Shown here in pieces: positions 7,464 to 15,167 of a DNA stretch of 31,315 bases. A program made the translations under genes and the position numbers. The stretch's first letter is position 1; each line of letters starts with the position of its first letter. This stretch comes from a virus, in the IMG/VR virus record IMGVR_UViG_3300017917_000364, positions 1-31,315 of that record; one strand, written 5' to 3'. The notes below the pieces were generated by a model. It saw nothing but the letters and a program-made list of their open reading frames with translations. It made no database searches and was not told the origin of the DNA.

Positions 7464-8067
7464 TTTCGGTAGATTTTTTCTTAGTAGGCGCTAGTTTTTC
7501 AGCTTCTTCTCTTAGGCGTTTTGCTTCTTTATACAGCCTATCAGCATCGCTACGATACTTAGCCGCAATTTCTTCGTCTGTAAGAACGCTGTCTGACGGA
7601 GCAGCCAATGTCTGTGCTGTAGCTAATTCTGTTACTTCAACAGCACTTGTATCAGCTTTTTTCTCTGTTGGCTGTGTAGAATTACCTTTAAGGGCCAAGT
7701 CTTCAATGCTTACACCTTTTTGCTGAGCAATAGCTTGATTTAATTCACTGAGCAAAATAACGGTTTTCATATCAGGAGTCATCTCAACTAGGTTAGTTGG
7801 CATCTTTACCATCTTACCTGTTACGTGAAATGAAGCTAACATGTTACGTCCATCGGGTAATACAGCACGAGCCATTGCTTCTGAAAACTCGTATGCAGTC
7901 TGTCCGGCATTTGATTCTACTAACTTCATTAGTGTATCGTGCTCGTCAGCCATTAAATTTTCTGTTGTAACAACAATACATTGTTCAGGCTCGTTTGGTA
8001 CTGTTCTATATGCTACTACAACTTTTCGTTGATTGGTCTTTACTCGACCTATGTGTTTTAGGGCCAT
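7456..8067 (-). CDS. Conserved T4-like marine phage protein, unknown function
   Basis: A 203-aa protein. I start it at the ATG at 8067 (MALKHIGRVKTNQRK) because AAGGAG lies just upstream and it follows the stop of the preceding gene by one base; a longer frame exists but overlaps that gene. The N-terminal two thirds is a compact domain (KVVVAYRTVPNEPEQCIVVTT, then SNAGQTAYEFSEAMARAVLPDGRNML). The C-terminal 60 residues are a charged Lys/Glu/Ala coiled-coil-like tail. From memory, similar proteins occur in T4-like cyanophages without assigned function. Likely co-transcribed with 8069-8617. Confidence 0.78.
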   Translation of the reverse strand: MALKHIGRVKTNQRKVVVAYRTVPNEPEQCIVVTTENLMADEHDTLMKLVESNAGQTAYEFSEAMARAVLPDGRNMLASFHVTGKMVKMPTNLVEMTPDMKTVILLSELNQAIAQQKGVSIEDLALKGNSTQPTEKKADTSAVEVTELATAQTLAAPSDSVLTDEEIAAKYRSDADRLYKEAKRLREEAEKLAPTKKKSTESA

Positions 8068-8068
8068 A

Positions 8069-8302
8069 TTATTCTCCTTCGCGTTTTGGTTGCTGTGCGG
8101 CAACTGCGGCTAAAAATGCTTCTAATTTATTGTACGTTTGTCCTACAACTACCATTTCGCTAGGCTTAAAAGTACCACGTTGGCTAGCAACGTCAATGAT
8201 TTGTTTTAGGGCGTTAAGATCCTGAACAGTAAGCTCTGCACTTGGTTGTGCAGGTGCTTGCGGCTGTGCAGTTTCTTTTTGTACCTTTTGTTCTTCACTC
8301 AT
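8069..8302 (-). CDS. Small conserved phage protein, unknown function
   Basis: A 77-aa protein with AAGGAG just upstream of its ATG. The first 25 residues are Gln/Pro/Ala-rich and likely disordered. The rest is helical (LTVQDLNALKQIIDVASQRGTFKPSEMVVVGQTYNKLEAFLAA), and the end is charged. No motif with a known function. It is separated by only one base from the next gene's start, so the two are coupled. Confidence 0.75.
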   Translation of the reverse strand: MSEEQKVQKETAQPQAPAQPSAELTVQDLNALKQIIDVASQRGTFKPSEMVVVGQTYNKLEAFLAAVAAQQPKREGE

Positions 8303-8338
8303 TTACATCTCCTTAATAAAGTGCGCTGATAATATTTA

Positions 8339-8617
8339 CTAGTATTTCAAATAGGGACATGCCAAAGTGAAATAGGAAAGTTCTTTGTGATCTTCAAATC
8401 CTATTTTAAGTAGTGTAACTATTTGATTAGCGGAGTCTACTTCTACAGTTTTTCCTACGTAGAATCTGCCCTTTTGGTGATCTATAATCCACTTTGCTAT
8501 ACTGTCCTGTAGGTTATAAATCATGGGAATAGAGACATACTCAAAGTGCTCAGGCGGCACTTTGAGCTGTCTTAGTTCGAAAAAGTTTAATGGATTTGGC
8601 TCTCTAAGTTTAACCAT
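8339..8617 (-). CDS. Conserved phage protein, unknown function
   Basis: A 92-aa protein whose ATG overlaps the stop of the VWA-peptidase gene (TAATG). It contains NPLNFFELRQLKVPPEHFEY, WIIDHQKGRFYVGKTVEV and a C-terminal ELSYFTLACPYLKY. It is soluble and appears to be a small alpha/beta domain. No enzyme motif is visible. It is co-transcribed with the peptidase gene, so it may serve the same function, but that is inference. Confidence 0.74.
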   Translation of the reverse strand: MVKLREPNPLNFFELRQLKVPPEHFEYVSIPMIYNLQDSIAKWIIDHQKGRFYVGKTVEVDSANQIVTLLKIGFEDHKELSYFTLACPYLKY

Positions 8618-9891
8618 TACTTATCGTAGTGTGCAGTCATACCAAACGGTGCCTGCAAGTTTTTATCATGGTGTCCGTGGACAATAAAGATAGTGTCACA
8701 GTAGTCATCTTCGCCCCAGCTATCCCAAGGATAACCGTCAGTAAACATGATGAACTTCTTGGGCTGGATATCATGGTCTCGCATGTATCTCCAGTTCGCC
8801 ATAAAGTCTGTACCACCACCGCCCATAATTTCGTATTCGAGCAAGTCTGTACCTGTATCGGCAGTAAAGTCCTGTTCGTTATATACCTTTGTATCAAAGC
8901 ACCAAAGTTTAATTTGGTAATCCTTGTACTCGTCCATAATACCCTTGATCTCGCTCAAGAAGTCCTTAGCTTGATCGTCTCCAATAGAACCTGACATGTC
9001 CAAACTGATAGCGATGTCAATAGTTTCATCGTAGTTCTGCCCGGGCAGTACTGCACCAGTATGCCAACCCTTGCGTGAAGGACGAGCAAAGGTAAAGTCG
9101 TGTTTAATAGTACTTTGGATCTGCTGACGCAGAAGCTCACGCCAATTCATCTTTGGCTCAGTAAGCTCTTTGATCATGCGACTAATTTCGCCCGGAGTGT
9201 TGCCTGCGCCAGCCGCTTGTGCCGCTTGAAGCATACCTTCCTTGATCTCGTCGCGGATCTTTTGCATCTCGTCTTTAGAGTACTTTGGACGACCCTTACC
9301 ATTCTTACCTTCATCCTTGCCGTCACCTTCTTCAAGGTCCAAGTGTTCGTCCAAAAGTTGGCCTAGCTTTTCAAGAGCTTCTTTACCATTCTTTTGTGCT
9401 TGTTTGAACAGTTCTTCGTAGACTTCTTCAGAGGTCCAACCGTTGTACTTTGGATCCTTAAAGCAGTCTACAAGTGTAGGCTCAACACCGATACGGTCCC
9501 GGATCAGCAGGTTGTTAACAATATAGTCCTGTGCAATGTTAGACAGCACTGGGTCCATGTTGCGATCCTGCCAAGTGCGGCGTCCAAGATGGTCAAACAC
9601 ACAGTGAAGGATCTCGTGTGCAATAACAAACTCGATCTCCTTGTTGGACATCGCATTAAAGAATTGAGTATTAAAAAATAGGTTGCGTCCGTCTACTGCG
9701 GCAGTAGGCAACCAATCATCTGCGGCTTGAATACGCAGACGTGTAGCCATGTTACCAAAAAACGGATGACGCAATAGCAAGCCAACTCGAGCAACAATAA
9801 TGCGATCGAGTACATCCTTGCGCATATCTGCGAGTTTTTCTGGAGTAATATTTGGGTCAGGTGCCCATTGTTGTTTACCTGCTACGCTCAT
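8617..9891 (-). CDS. VWA-domain protein with metallopeptidase-like HExxH motif (CoxE/VWA_2-like)
   Basis: A 424-aa two-part protein. The N-terminal domain has FVIAHEILHCVFDHLGRR with zinc-peptidase motif HEILH at 92-96. A charged Gly/Lys/Glu-rich linker lies near 190-220. The C-terminal von Willebrand A domain has a complete MIDAS: DMSGSIG (about 293-299), GGGGTDF (about 358) and FTDGYPW (about 385). VWA proteins of this type work with MoxR-type AAA ATPases to remodel or mature protein complexes, and a MoxR gene lies directly upstream. It has its own strong sigma70 promoter and an AGGAG ribosome site. Whether it cleaves peptides is untested, and its target in infection is unknown. Confidence 0.87.
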   Translation of the reverse strand: MSVAGKQQWAPDPNITPEKLADMRKDVLDRIIVARVGLLLRHPFFGNMATRLRIQAADDWLPTAAVDGRNLFFNTQFFNAMSNKEIEFVIAHEILHCVFDHLGRRTWQDRNMDPVLSNIAQDYIVNNLLIRDRIGVEPTLVDCFKDPKYNGWTSEEVYEELFKQAQKNGKEALEKLGQLLDEHLDLEEGDGKDEGKNGKGRPKYSKDEMQKIRDEIKEGMLQAAQAAGAGNTPGEISRMIKELTEPKMNWRELLRQQIQSTIKHDFTFARPSRKGWHTGAVLPGQNYDETIDIAISLDMSGSIGDDQAKDFLSEIKGIMDEYKDYQIKLWCFDTKVYNEQDFTADTGTDLLEYEIMGGGGTDFMANWRYMRDHDIQPKKFIMFTDGYPWDSWGEDDYCDTIFIVHGHHDKNLQAPFGMTAHYDK

Positions 9892-9922
9892 GTGCCATGC
9901 TCCTGTTTAACTGTATGTATAT

Positions 9923-9951
9923 ATTATATACTCAAATACAGCAAAAGTCAA
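9923..9951 (-). promoter_or_regulatory. Strong sigma70-type promoter for the VWA-peptidase operon
   Basis: Minus strand -35 TTGACT (9946-9951) and -10 TATAAT (9923-9928), exactly 17 bases apart. It sits directly behind the T-tract of the terminator of the upstream ATPase gene and about 30 bases before the 9891 start codon. It should be read by unmodified host RNA polymerase. Confidence 0.85.
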
Positions 9952-9983
9952 AAAGAAAAAGGGTGTTTTTGGAAAGAACACCC
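9951..9983 (-). terminator. Intrinsic terminator after the MoxR-type ATPase gene
   Basis: On the minus strand AGGGTGTT pairs with AACACCC (stem about 7 bp: 9961-9967 with 9977-9983, 9-base loop), followed by TTTTTCTTTTT. This is a textbook rho-independent terminator. It lies 15 bases after the ATPase stop and separates it from the next promoter. Confidence 0.88.
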
Positions 9984-9997
9984 TGAAACTTTACCAA

Positions 9998-11089
9998 TTA
10001 AGCCTTTTGAGCGGCTGTAATGTACTTGCCAAAACGCTCGTGGAACTCATCAAAACATGCGACTTCGTCCGGATCGATCGGCAAGCTATACTGGGTAAGT
10101 GCAAGTTTAATGCCCATAACAACCAATTCGGTTTCGAAATTATCCATTGCGAAACGCAGGAAGTTATTGACTTTAGCATCAAACTTCTTATCACCCTTGT
10201 CAGATGCTTCCTTCAGCTCATAGCAGAGTGAGACCGTTAAGGAATACATGGCACTGATTTCTTTGGTCTTCAGCTCTTTTACCTTACCATCAAGAATGTC
10301 TGTCGGGTTGGGCATCTGGCTGGCAACCTTGCGGTGTGCCATAAACTTAACAGCAAGACCTTCGCCAACTGCGCCCGAAACGAGATCAGTTAGTGTATTG
10401 CTGTCAAGCTCGTCATCTAGCAATTCGCTAACAAAGGACCACGAACGTGGAGTAGCGAACGAACGGCTAGGAGACTTCGGATCAAAGTCATAGAGGTCTT
10501 TCTTACTGAAAGTAAGGAAACCAACCACGTCCTTGTGAATATTGTGATTAACGGCCCATTGGAACCAGTCATCAAAGTTAACAGTCATTTCCAAGTGAAC
10601 AAAGCGGTTAGCCAACGGAGCAGGCATACGATAAGTAACACCTTTGTCTGCTTCGCGGTTACCAGCCGCAACAATGAATACATTGTCAGGCAAGCGATAC
10701 TGACCAACACGACGGTTAAGGATCAGCTGATAAGCCGCCGCTTGCACAGCAGGCGCCGCAGAGTTCATTTCGTCCAAGAACAGAATGATGTTCTCGTGTT
10801 TGGATGCCATAATCTCATCAGGCAATTCTGCTGGAGGAGCCCAAACCATTTTGCTTTGATTTGAGTCAAAGTAGGGGATACCTTTAATGTCGGTAGGTTC
10901 CCACAGAGAAAGACGAACGTCGATAACGTGAGCGTTCATGTATTCACCAATCTGGTGAACAACGTCTGATTTACCAATACCTGGAGGACCCCACAGGAAG
11001 ATTGGACGCCGTTTGGCGATTGCGTGTTTGATAGATGCTTTCGCAGAATTGGGCGAAAGTTGACGAACTGCGGAGCTTTCTGATGCCAT
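9998..11089 (-). CDS. MoxR-type AAA+ ATPase (AAA_5)
   Basis: A 363-aa ATPase. Walker A GPPGIGKS (34-41), Walker B IILFLDEMNSA (101-111), sensor-1 region VFIVAAGNREAD (about 138-149) and an arginine-finger-like segment in PAPLANRFVHLEM. The protein matches MoxR/AAA_5 family length and layout, including the C-terminal lid. MoxR ATPases act as chaperones with VWA-domain partners, and such a partner is the next gene. It is a single-gene unit with its own promoter (11138-11165) and an intrinsic terminator (9951-9983), so its dosage can differ from its partner's. The remodelled substrate is unknown. Confidence 0.9.
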   Translation of the reverse strand: MASESSAVRQLSPNSAKASIKHAIAKRRPIFLWGPPGIGKSDVVHQIGEYMNAHVIDVRLSLWEPTDIKGIPYFDSNQSKMVWAPPAELPDEIMASKHENIILFLDEMNSAAPAVQAAAYQLILNRRVGQYRLPDNVFIVAAGNREADKGVTYRMPAPLANRFVHLEMTVNFDDWFQWAVNHNIHKDVVGFLTFSKKDLYDFDPKSPSRSFATPRSWSFVSELLDDELDSNTLTDLVSGAVGEGLAVKFMAHRKVASQMPNPTDILDGKVKELKTKEISAMYSLTVSLCYELKEASDKGDKKFDAKVNNFLRFAMDNFETELVVMGIKLALTQYSLPIDPDEVACFDEFHERFGKYITAAQKA

Positions 11090-11112
11090 GATGTATTCCT
11101 TTAAGTTTAAAA

Positions 11113-11131
11113 ACAGTCAGTGCCTTACTGT
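11113..11131 (-). other. Short hairpin at the 5' end of the ATPase transcript
   Basis: Minus strand ACAGT pairs with ACTGT around a 9-base loop, followed by four T. The stem begins about 7 bases after the -10 box, at the expected transcript start. It could be a 5'-stabilising hairpin or a weak attenuator. With only 5 bp, it may be chance. Confidence 0.35.
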
Positions 11132-11137
11132 TCTTAT

Positions 11138-11165
11138 ATTGTAACACCTACAGGTTATTTGTCAA
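11138..11165 (-). promoter_or_regulatory. Sigma70-type promoter for the MoxR-type ATPase gene
   Basis: Minus strand -35 TTGACA (11160-11165) and -10 TACAAT (11138-11143), spacer 16 bases. It lies between the stop of the 11182 gene and the ATPase start, with AAAGGAA as ribosome site downstream. Confidence 0.75.
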
Positions 11166-11181
11166 GGCTTATTTTACCAAT

Positions 11182-11568
11182 TTATTCAACGTCGTAGCGT
11201 TTCATTGCCTTAGTTAGTCCGTACTTACGTATATCTCCGCTGAATAGATGTAGTTCTAGAGCCTTCTTTTCGTCTGTAACAATAATTGAATCTCTGCCCA
11301 ACCAATACGGACAAGTGATAAAACGGTCTAACCAAATTATAGTTTGTGTAGTTAATTCAAAATCTTTTGGAAATGGGACTTCGTATGTTTGCAGTTCTAG
11401 AGTTTCTGTTATAAAAAGATAACCTTCGTCTGTAAGACGCAGACCGCCCTCGTCTTTTGATCGTGTGTTTTGCCACCAGACAGGATAGTGTTCTTTGATA
11501 GATACTTCGTTGACACCTTTGCCTGCCTGTTTTAAAAATATCTTTGTGTAAGTTTCTTTCCAGTTCAT
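11182..11568 (-). CDS. Conserved phage protein, unknown function
   Basis: A 128-aa protein coupled to the upstream gene by ATGA at 11565-11568. Trp-rich and mixed alpha/beta, with segments HYPVWWQNTRSKDEGGLRLT, TIIWLDRFITCPYWLG and a C-terminal YGLTKAMKRYDVE. No catalytic motif. It has the look of the small conserved genes of T4-like marine phages. It is the last gene of the transcript that begins at the late element 11892-11899. Confidence 0.75.
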   Translation of the reverse strand: MNWKETYTKIFLKQAGKGVNEVSIKEHYPVWWQNTRSKDEGGLRLTDEGYLFITETLELQTYEVPFPKDFELTTQTIIWLDRFITCPYWLGRDSIIVTDEKKALELHLFSGDIRKYGLTKAMKRYDVE

Positions 11569-11861
11569 TGTTCTTCTTCTAGAACTACTTCGCCAGAAGT
11601 TAATTTAAATACTTGAAAGTCCTCACAGGAAAACATTTCATTTAATTTTTTAGCTAGATTAAATGCATGTCCTGGATTAGAAAAACTGACCTTTTTATAT
11701 TTTGGTCCTGGATAATTTGTTAGCATGTTCGAGCTTTTAAGATTAAAAGGCTCGCCCTTGTAAAATACAGCCCAGATGGCTTCGGCGCGAAGTACTTGTT
11801 CGCTTTTATATGTCTTTTTGTCTACGTGATCTAACAAGACCGTAGGCTTTGGTCTACTCAT
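11565..11861 (-). CDS. Conserved phage protein, unknown function
   Basis: A 98-aa basic protein with an AAAGGAT ribosome site. It contains an AIWAVFYKGEPFNLKSSN segment and GHAFNLAKKLNEMFSCEDFQVFKL, with an acidic end (VVLEEEQ). It is the first gene after a late-like promoter, followed by ATGA coupling to the 11182 gene. No enzyme or binding motif is recognised. Confidence 0.75.
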   Translation of the reverse strand: MSRPKPTVLLDHVDKKTYKSEQVLRAEAIWAVFYKGEPFNLKSSNMLTNYPGPKYKKVSFSNPGHAFNLAKKLNEMFSCEDFQVFKLTSGEVVLEEEQ

Positions 11862-11891
11862 ATACGCAATCCTTTAGGTTAACTACGTATA

Positions 11892-11899
11892 TATTTATG
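11892..11899 (-). promoter_or_regulatory. T4-type late promoter upstream of 11861
   Basis: Minus strand CATAAATA then TATAC, one mismatch from TATAAATA and identical in its octamer to the tail-fibre promoter. It lies 31 bases before the ATG at 11861, the same distance as at the fibre gene. Confidence 0.68.
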
Positions 11900-11926
11900 C
11901 CGATTTTTGATTAAATTAGTAGTTAA

Positions 11927-12175
11927 TCACCAACTAGAAGTACTAGATCCAACCTGAATTTGGATAACCTCGTCACCGCCTGAGCTCTTTTTAGCTAAAA
12001 TTTGTTCTAAATCGCCGTTTAGACGTGTCATAACAAGTCCTAGCGTGAATGCTAGGTTCTTTGCCTGTTGTATGTCCATACGGATTTCTTTAGCTCTTGA
12101 TGCGTCTGCACTCTTAACTTGATTAAGAAATTGTGTTATTGGGGCAGTATTTAATGGTTCATTTTGCGTTGACAC
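11927..12175 (-). CDS. Small phage protein, unknown function
   Basis: An 82-aa protein starting with GTG, preceded by AGGAG with 7-base spacing, and overlapping the upstream gene by 17 bases. The body is one long amphipathic helix region (ADASRAKEIRMDIQQAKNLA, LGLVMTRLNGDLEQILAKKS) and the tail is Ser-rich. A small helical assembly or regulatory protein is plausible; no family recognised. It is the last gene of the run beginning near 16890. Confidence 0.7.
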   Translation of the reverse strand: MSTQNEPLNTAPITQFLNQVKSADASRAKEIRMDIQQAKNLAFTLGLVMTRLNGDLEQILAKKSSGGDEVIQIQVGSSTSSW

Positions 12176-12641
12176 GGCTTAACTCCTGTCTCATTTCTAA
12201 TTCTGTTTTAAAAGGACCTCTAGTTTCGTAGCGTTCTACCGTAATTAATTTAGGACAGAAACTCTTAACCCAACCTTTTTCAAAGTGAATTACATAAAAC
12301 CCTGCACAATATAAGCTCTTTGATTTTGCACTTTTGGTAAAAAGAGGTAGTTTACGTTTTACATCAAAGATAGGATTGTATGGTTGTGTTGATGTAGGAT
12401 AGCCGTGAACTTCTTTAGTATAGTCTTTGGCTATTTTAAGAGCAGTCCAAGTAACATCATTGCCTAGTGTCTTTTTTAACTGACGTTGATTTTCAAAAAA
12501 TCTAGTTCCGCTCTTATCGCTTAGTATATATTTTTCATCATTGTAGGAAATGGTAGCAACCTTTTCACCATCTTCTTCAACAATCCAAAACTTTCCGCCT
12601 AATATTTCTTTAGCAATTACTTTATGTTTTTCAATATTCAT
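12159..12641 (-). CDS. Conserved phage protein, unknown function
   Basis: A 160-aa basic protein coupled to the nuclease gene by ATGA (12638-12641). It begins with a beta-rich part (GGKFWIVEEDGEKVATISY) and has a Pro/Tyr stretch (GYPTSTQPYNPIFDVKRKLP) and LYCAGFYVIHFEKGWVKSFCP. Its position directly after the 5' nuclease suggests a link to DNA metabolism, but no motif supports a specific role. Confidence 0.74.
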   Translation of the reverse strand: MNIEKHKVIAKEILGGKFWIVEEDGEKVATISYNDEKYILSDKSGTRFFENQRQLKKTLGNDVTWTALKIAKDYTKEVHGYPTSTQPYNPIFDVKRKLPLFTKSAKSKSLYCAGFYVIHFEKGWVKSFCPKLITVERYETRGPFKTELEMRQELSRVNAK

Positions 12642-13624
12642 CCTGGATACCTCGCGTTAAGTGGTTCTGCATACAATTGAGCATTGTCGGCAATCCGTTG
12701 CATATCCCATTTGGCACAAAACTTAATCAGTCGCATACCTACTTGGGTTACACCTTTAGGAAAGCTCGCTTGCTTAATTGTGTTAGTAATAAGTTCTCTA
12801 ATTTCTGCGGGCTGTGCAGTTAGGTCACACAGCGTAACATTACGATTATAATCGTCAAGAACACGATGTTCGACACCTTCGTGATCTGTCCAACGTTGAA
12901 GCATGAGATTGTTCCACGCATAACCTTTAGAAGTTTTATCTTCAAATGCTTCGGTTAAGCCTACTTTATTTTTAGTTCCTTTGACACGGACACCTGGATA
13001 TGCGGAGAAGACGTTGTCGGAAGTATCACCGCGCATACATTTTTCAAACAACAACCACTGAGGATTAGGAGCAGGCTTAGACTCTTTAGTTTTCTTATCA
13101 ATTACAGGTTTACCTTTGTCGTCAAAATAACCTTCGTGTGTAATAGTAACGTTACTTACACCATTATATTGTTTTACATTAGGAGCAATCAGTTGTGCGA
13201 AATCGCCGTCGGTTGAAATAATAACATGATTGTCGTGCGGATGATTCTGAATCCAACCTGCAATAAGATCATCAGCTTCTAGCTGAGGATGTTGCATCAC
13301 TGTACAATTTGTTTTAGTTGTAACAAAGTCTTTAAACTCGTCAAAGATTTCCCAGAATAGTTTATCTTCTTCTGCTTCTCTAGGATTCATTGCATCGCGA
13401 GTTTCTTGTCGATTGCGTTTGTAAGGCTGATAAAAGTCTTTGCGCCAGCTTCGACCTTCTAAACAGAATACTACATGATCCGCCTTAAAGTCAGTCCATG
13501 CTTTTTTGATACTGTTAAAAGTAATATGCAGAGCCATACCTACTTTCGTATCGAGATCACCTCGAACAACATGTCGAGCTCTAAAAAATGTATTAGCAGT
13601 ATCAACTAAGATGTATGTTTTCAT
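12638..13624 (-). CDS. rnh: T4 RNase H-like 5'-3' exonuclease (FEN1/PIN family)
   Basis: A 328-aa nuclease, close to T4 RNase H in size (305 aa). The acidic two-metal site is visible: ILVDTANTFFRARH (Asp8), LEADDLIAGW, STDGDFAQLI and RGDTSDNVFSAYPGV, and WRKDFYQPYKRNRQET marks the arch region. T4 RNase H removes RNA primers and flaps from lagging-strand fragments and acts with the gp45 clamp and gp32. It is coupled by ATGA to both neighbours. The clamp and polymerase genes are 11 kb away in this window. Confident on family; direct orthology to T4 rnh is inferred. Confidence 0.88.
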   Translation of the reverse strand: MKTYILVDTANTFFRARHVVRGDLDTKVGMALHITFNSIKKAWTDFKADHVVFCLEGRSWRKDFYQPYKRNRQETRDAMNPREAEEDKLFWEIFDEFKDFVTTKTNCTVMQHPQLEADDLIAGWIQNHPHDNHVIISTDGDFAQLIAPNVKQYNGVSNVTITHEGYFDDKGKPVIDKKTKESKPAPNPQWLLFEKCMRGDTSDNVFSAYPGVRVKGTKNKVGLTEAFEDKTSKGYAWNNLMLQRWTDHEGVEHRVLDDYNRNVTLCDLTAQPAEIRELITNTIKQASFPKGVTQVGMRLIKFCAKWDMQRIADNAQLYAEPLNARYPG

Positions 13625-14055
13625 GAAACTTGACTTTTGCCTTTGCTTATTGGTACAACATTAATGTAACCGGCACCGCGACTTGTGTCCATGCCTTCTT
13701 CGGCTAGCATTTGGGCAACAATGTCACGGAACCAACGATCTACAATTTCTTCTTCTGGATCACCATCAAATCCGTATCCAGCTTGTTTTAATTGTAACAC
13801 AAATTGCTCATTCCAGTCAAGCTCAAAAAAGCCATTTCTAATATTTTCTGGATTAACTTTAGTATCCAAAACAGCTACCCAAGGCTCACCTTTTGATGTC
13901 GCACGTTCTTTTGGAGTCATGCGAGCTTCTTCGGCAATGCGTTTAGCTTCTTCTGCCGCGGCTATTGCTTCTTGTTTTAGTCGTTCTGCTTCTGCTTTAG
14001 ATTTTTTTACTGCTTCGACGCCGGTTATTTTTTCAATAAAGTTCTTGATTCCCAT
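13621..14055 (-). CDS. Conserved phage protein with N-terminal coiled coil
   Basis: A 144-aa protein with AAGGAG upstream of its ATG; this ribosome site contains the end of the preceding gene. After MGIKNFIEKITG, residues 14-50 are an Ala/Glu/Lys heptad-like helix (a coiled coil). Then follows a compact domain with EPWVAVLDTKVNPENIRNGFFELDW, DPEEEIVDRWFRDIVAQML and GAGYINVVPIS. No catalytic motif. It precedes the 5' nuclease gene with an ATGA overlap. Similar small proteins occur in T4-like marine phages, from memory. Confidence 0.76.
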   Translation of the reverse strand: MGIKNFIEKITGVEAVKKSKAEAERLKQEAIAAAEEAKRIAEEARMTPKERATSKGEPWVAVLDTKVNPENIRNGFFELDWNEQFVLQLKQAGYGFDGDPEEEIVDRWFRDIVAQMLAEEGMDTSRGAGYINVVPISKGKSQVS

Positions 14056-14058
14056 AGA

Positions 14059-14289
14059 TTACTCCTTGTATGCAGGGTTTGGTATAGTTAATTTAAAAAT
14101 GTGATACTTTGCTTTTTCTTCTTTGAGAATCTCTATGGTTCTTTGGTGTTCCGCTTCACGTTCGGTTAGAAAGAAACCTGTACCTAAAGAAGAAGTTCCA
14201 GTAGTGTAACCAGTAGGCATCAGCATCAAATCGCTTTGCTTTAATAGCATGTAAACATCGAACGTCTTAGGTACAGATATTGATTCCAT
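14059..14289 (-). CDS. Small conserved phage protein, unknown function
   Basis: A 76-aa protein. I choose the ATG at 14289 because it overlaps the QueE stop (TAATG) and has GGGGAA upstream; an ATG 12 bases earlier lacks a ribosome site. It reads SVPKTFDVYMLLKQSDLMLMPTGYTT then FFLTEREAEHQRTIEILKE, a small alpha/beta fold. It is coupled to QueE, but nothing in it points to 7-deazaguanine chemistry. Confidence 0.7.
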   Translation of the reverse strand: MESISVPKTFDVYMLLKQSDLMLMPTGYTTGTSSLGTGFFLTEREAEHQRTIEILKEEKAKYHIFKLTIPNPAYKE

Positions 14290-15167
14290 TAGGTTCCCCA
14301 TTCGTTTTTAAATAACGGCACTTGCAACCTGTCACTGTAGCGTAAACCTGCTTTCATTGCTAATTCTGCTACTCGACGATTGTTCAATGCGTAAACACTT
14401 TCTACGCCACCTACAGGCATTAGATACACATTGCCTTTAAATCCTGCGCTTCTGTATTCTTTGACAGCACGTTCAGCATCGGCAAAGTCTTGTTCTGTAG
14501 CAACAACAAACTTAAGATAGGTATGTCCAACTTGTTCGTAATCGCATACTACATCTGGACGAATAGCTTCTTCCCACTTTTCACCTGAACATGGTAATTT
14601 AGCACTAACTGAAAATGTTAATGCTTCGTAACCTCTTCTGCCACCTGGAGTTCCTCTAGGATTAAGAGTCCAGTCTAACAAGTAGTGTCTAAATTCTTTT
14701 GAAAGTTCTTGAGTACCGTTAGTTTCAAAAGTAATTTCTTTAAGGCCTGCCATCTTGGGATGATTCAGTAAATCTGGATAAGCACGTTGCCAGCCCAGTA
14801 AAGGTTCACCGCCTGTGATAACAAGGTGCTCATCACGCCATTCGTTAAAAGGAAGTATTTCCATAGTGCGTTCTACAACAGCGTCTGTTGTAAGCATTGG
14901 ACTTAGATCCTTAAATGAAGGATGCCAACTTGCGTAACTGTCGCAACCTGTGCTAACTAGTGGAAGATCTTCGTAGCGTTTAAACGGAGTAGCTTCGTGA
15001 ACTAGAGCTAGTTGTTCGGCTTCTGAGCTTACAGTACCACGTTCCATACCAAATCCTGCGCACTTGAAGTTACAACCAAATGTACGCAAGAAAACAGAAG
15101 GCACACCCATAAAGCGGCCTTCTCCTTGTATGCTATAAAATAATTCTGCTATTTTTAGTTTACTCAT
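14289..15167 (-). CDS. queE: 7-carboxy-7-deazaguanine (CDG) synthase, radical SAM QueE
   Basis: A 292-aa QueE-type enzyme. It converts 6-carboxytetrahydropterin, the QueD product, to CDG with SAM and a [4Fe-4S] cluster. Seen: ELFYSIQGEGRFMGVPSVFLR (about 8-28) with the family's SIQGEG, the first cluster cysteines in CNFKC (Cys32, Cys36), GCDSYASW (Cys75) aligning with the usual WCDTKYAW, and TGGEP (118-122). The third cysteine is displaced by a 38-residue insertion, so the motif is CX3CX38C rather than CX3CX2C, and the protein is longer than common bacterial QueE (about 210-245 aa). Coupled on both sides (ATGA, TAATG). Together with folE, a queD-like gene and dpdA it points to 7-deazaguanine DNA modification. 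Confidence 0.9.
   Translation of the reverse strand: MSKLKIAELFYSIQGEGRFMGVPSVFLRTFGCNFKCAGFGMERGTVSSEAEQLALVHEATPFKRYEDLPLVSTGCDSYASWHPSFKDLSPMLTTDAVVERTMEILPFNEWRDEHLVITGGEPLLGWQRAYPDLLNHPKMAGLKEITFETNGTQELSKEFRHYLLDWTLNPRGTPGGRRGYEALTFSVSAKLPCSGEKWEEAIRPDVVCDYEQVGHTYLKFVVATEQDFADAERAVKEYRSAGFKGNVYLMPVGGVESVYALNNRRVAELAMKAGLRYSDRLQVPLFKNEWGT

Noticed and set aside
8303-8338. Late promoter before the 8302 start (minus strand AGTAAATA)
   Set aside because: Only a weak match to TATAAATA, overlapping the stop of the gene before it. The gene is adequately served by read-through.
8629-8994. 121-aa plus-strand frame opposite the VWA-peptidase gene
   Set aside because: It lies antisense to the catalytic and VWA domains, has no ribosome site, and its composition (Cys/Val/His-rich) is that of a reverse-complement shadow.
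10535-10864. 109-aa plus-strand frame opposite the MoxR ATPase
   Set aside because: Antisense to Walker A/B coding sequence; no ribosome site or promoter; the real gene explains the sequence.
13685-14104. 139-aa plus-strand frame rich in Ser/Ala
   Set aside because: Shadow of the Ala/Glu-rich coiled-coil gene on the other strand; Ser/Ala-rich antisense frames are expected there.
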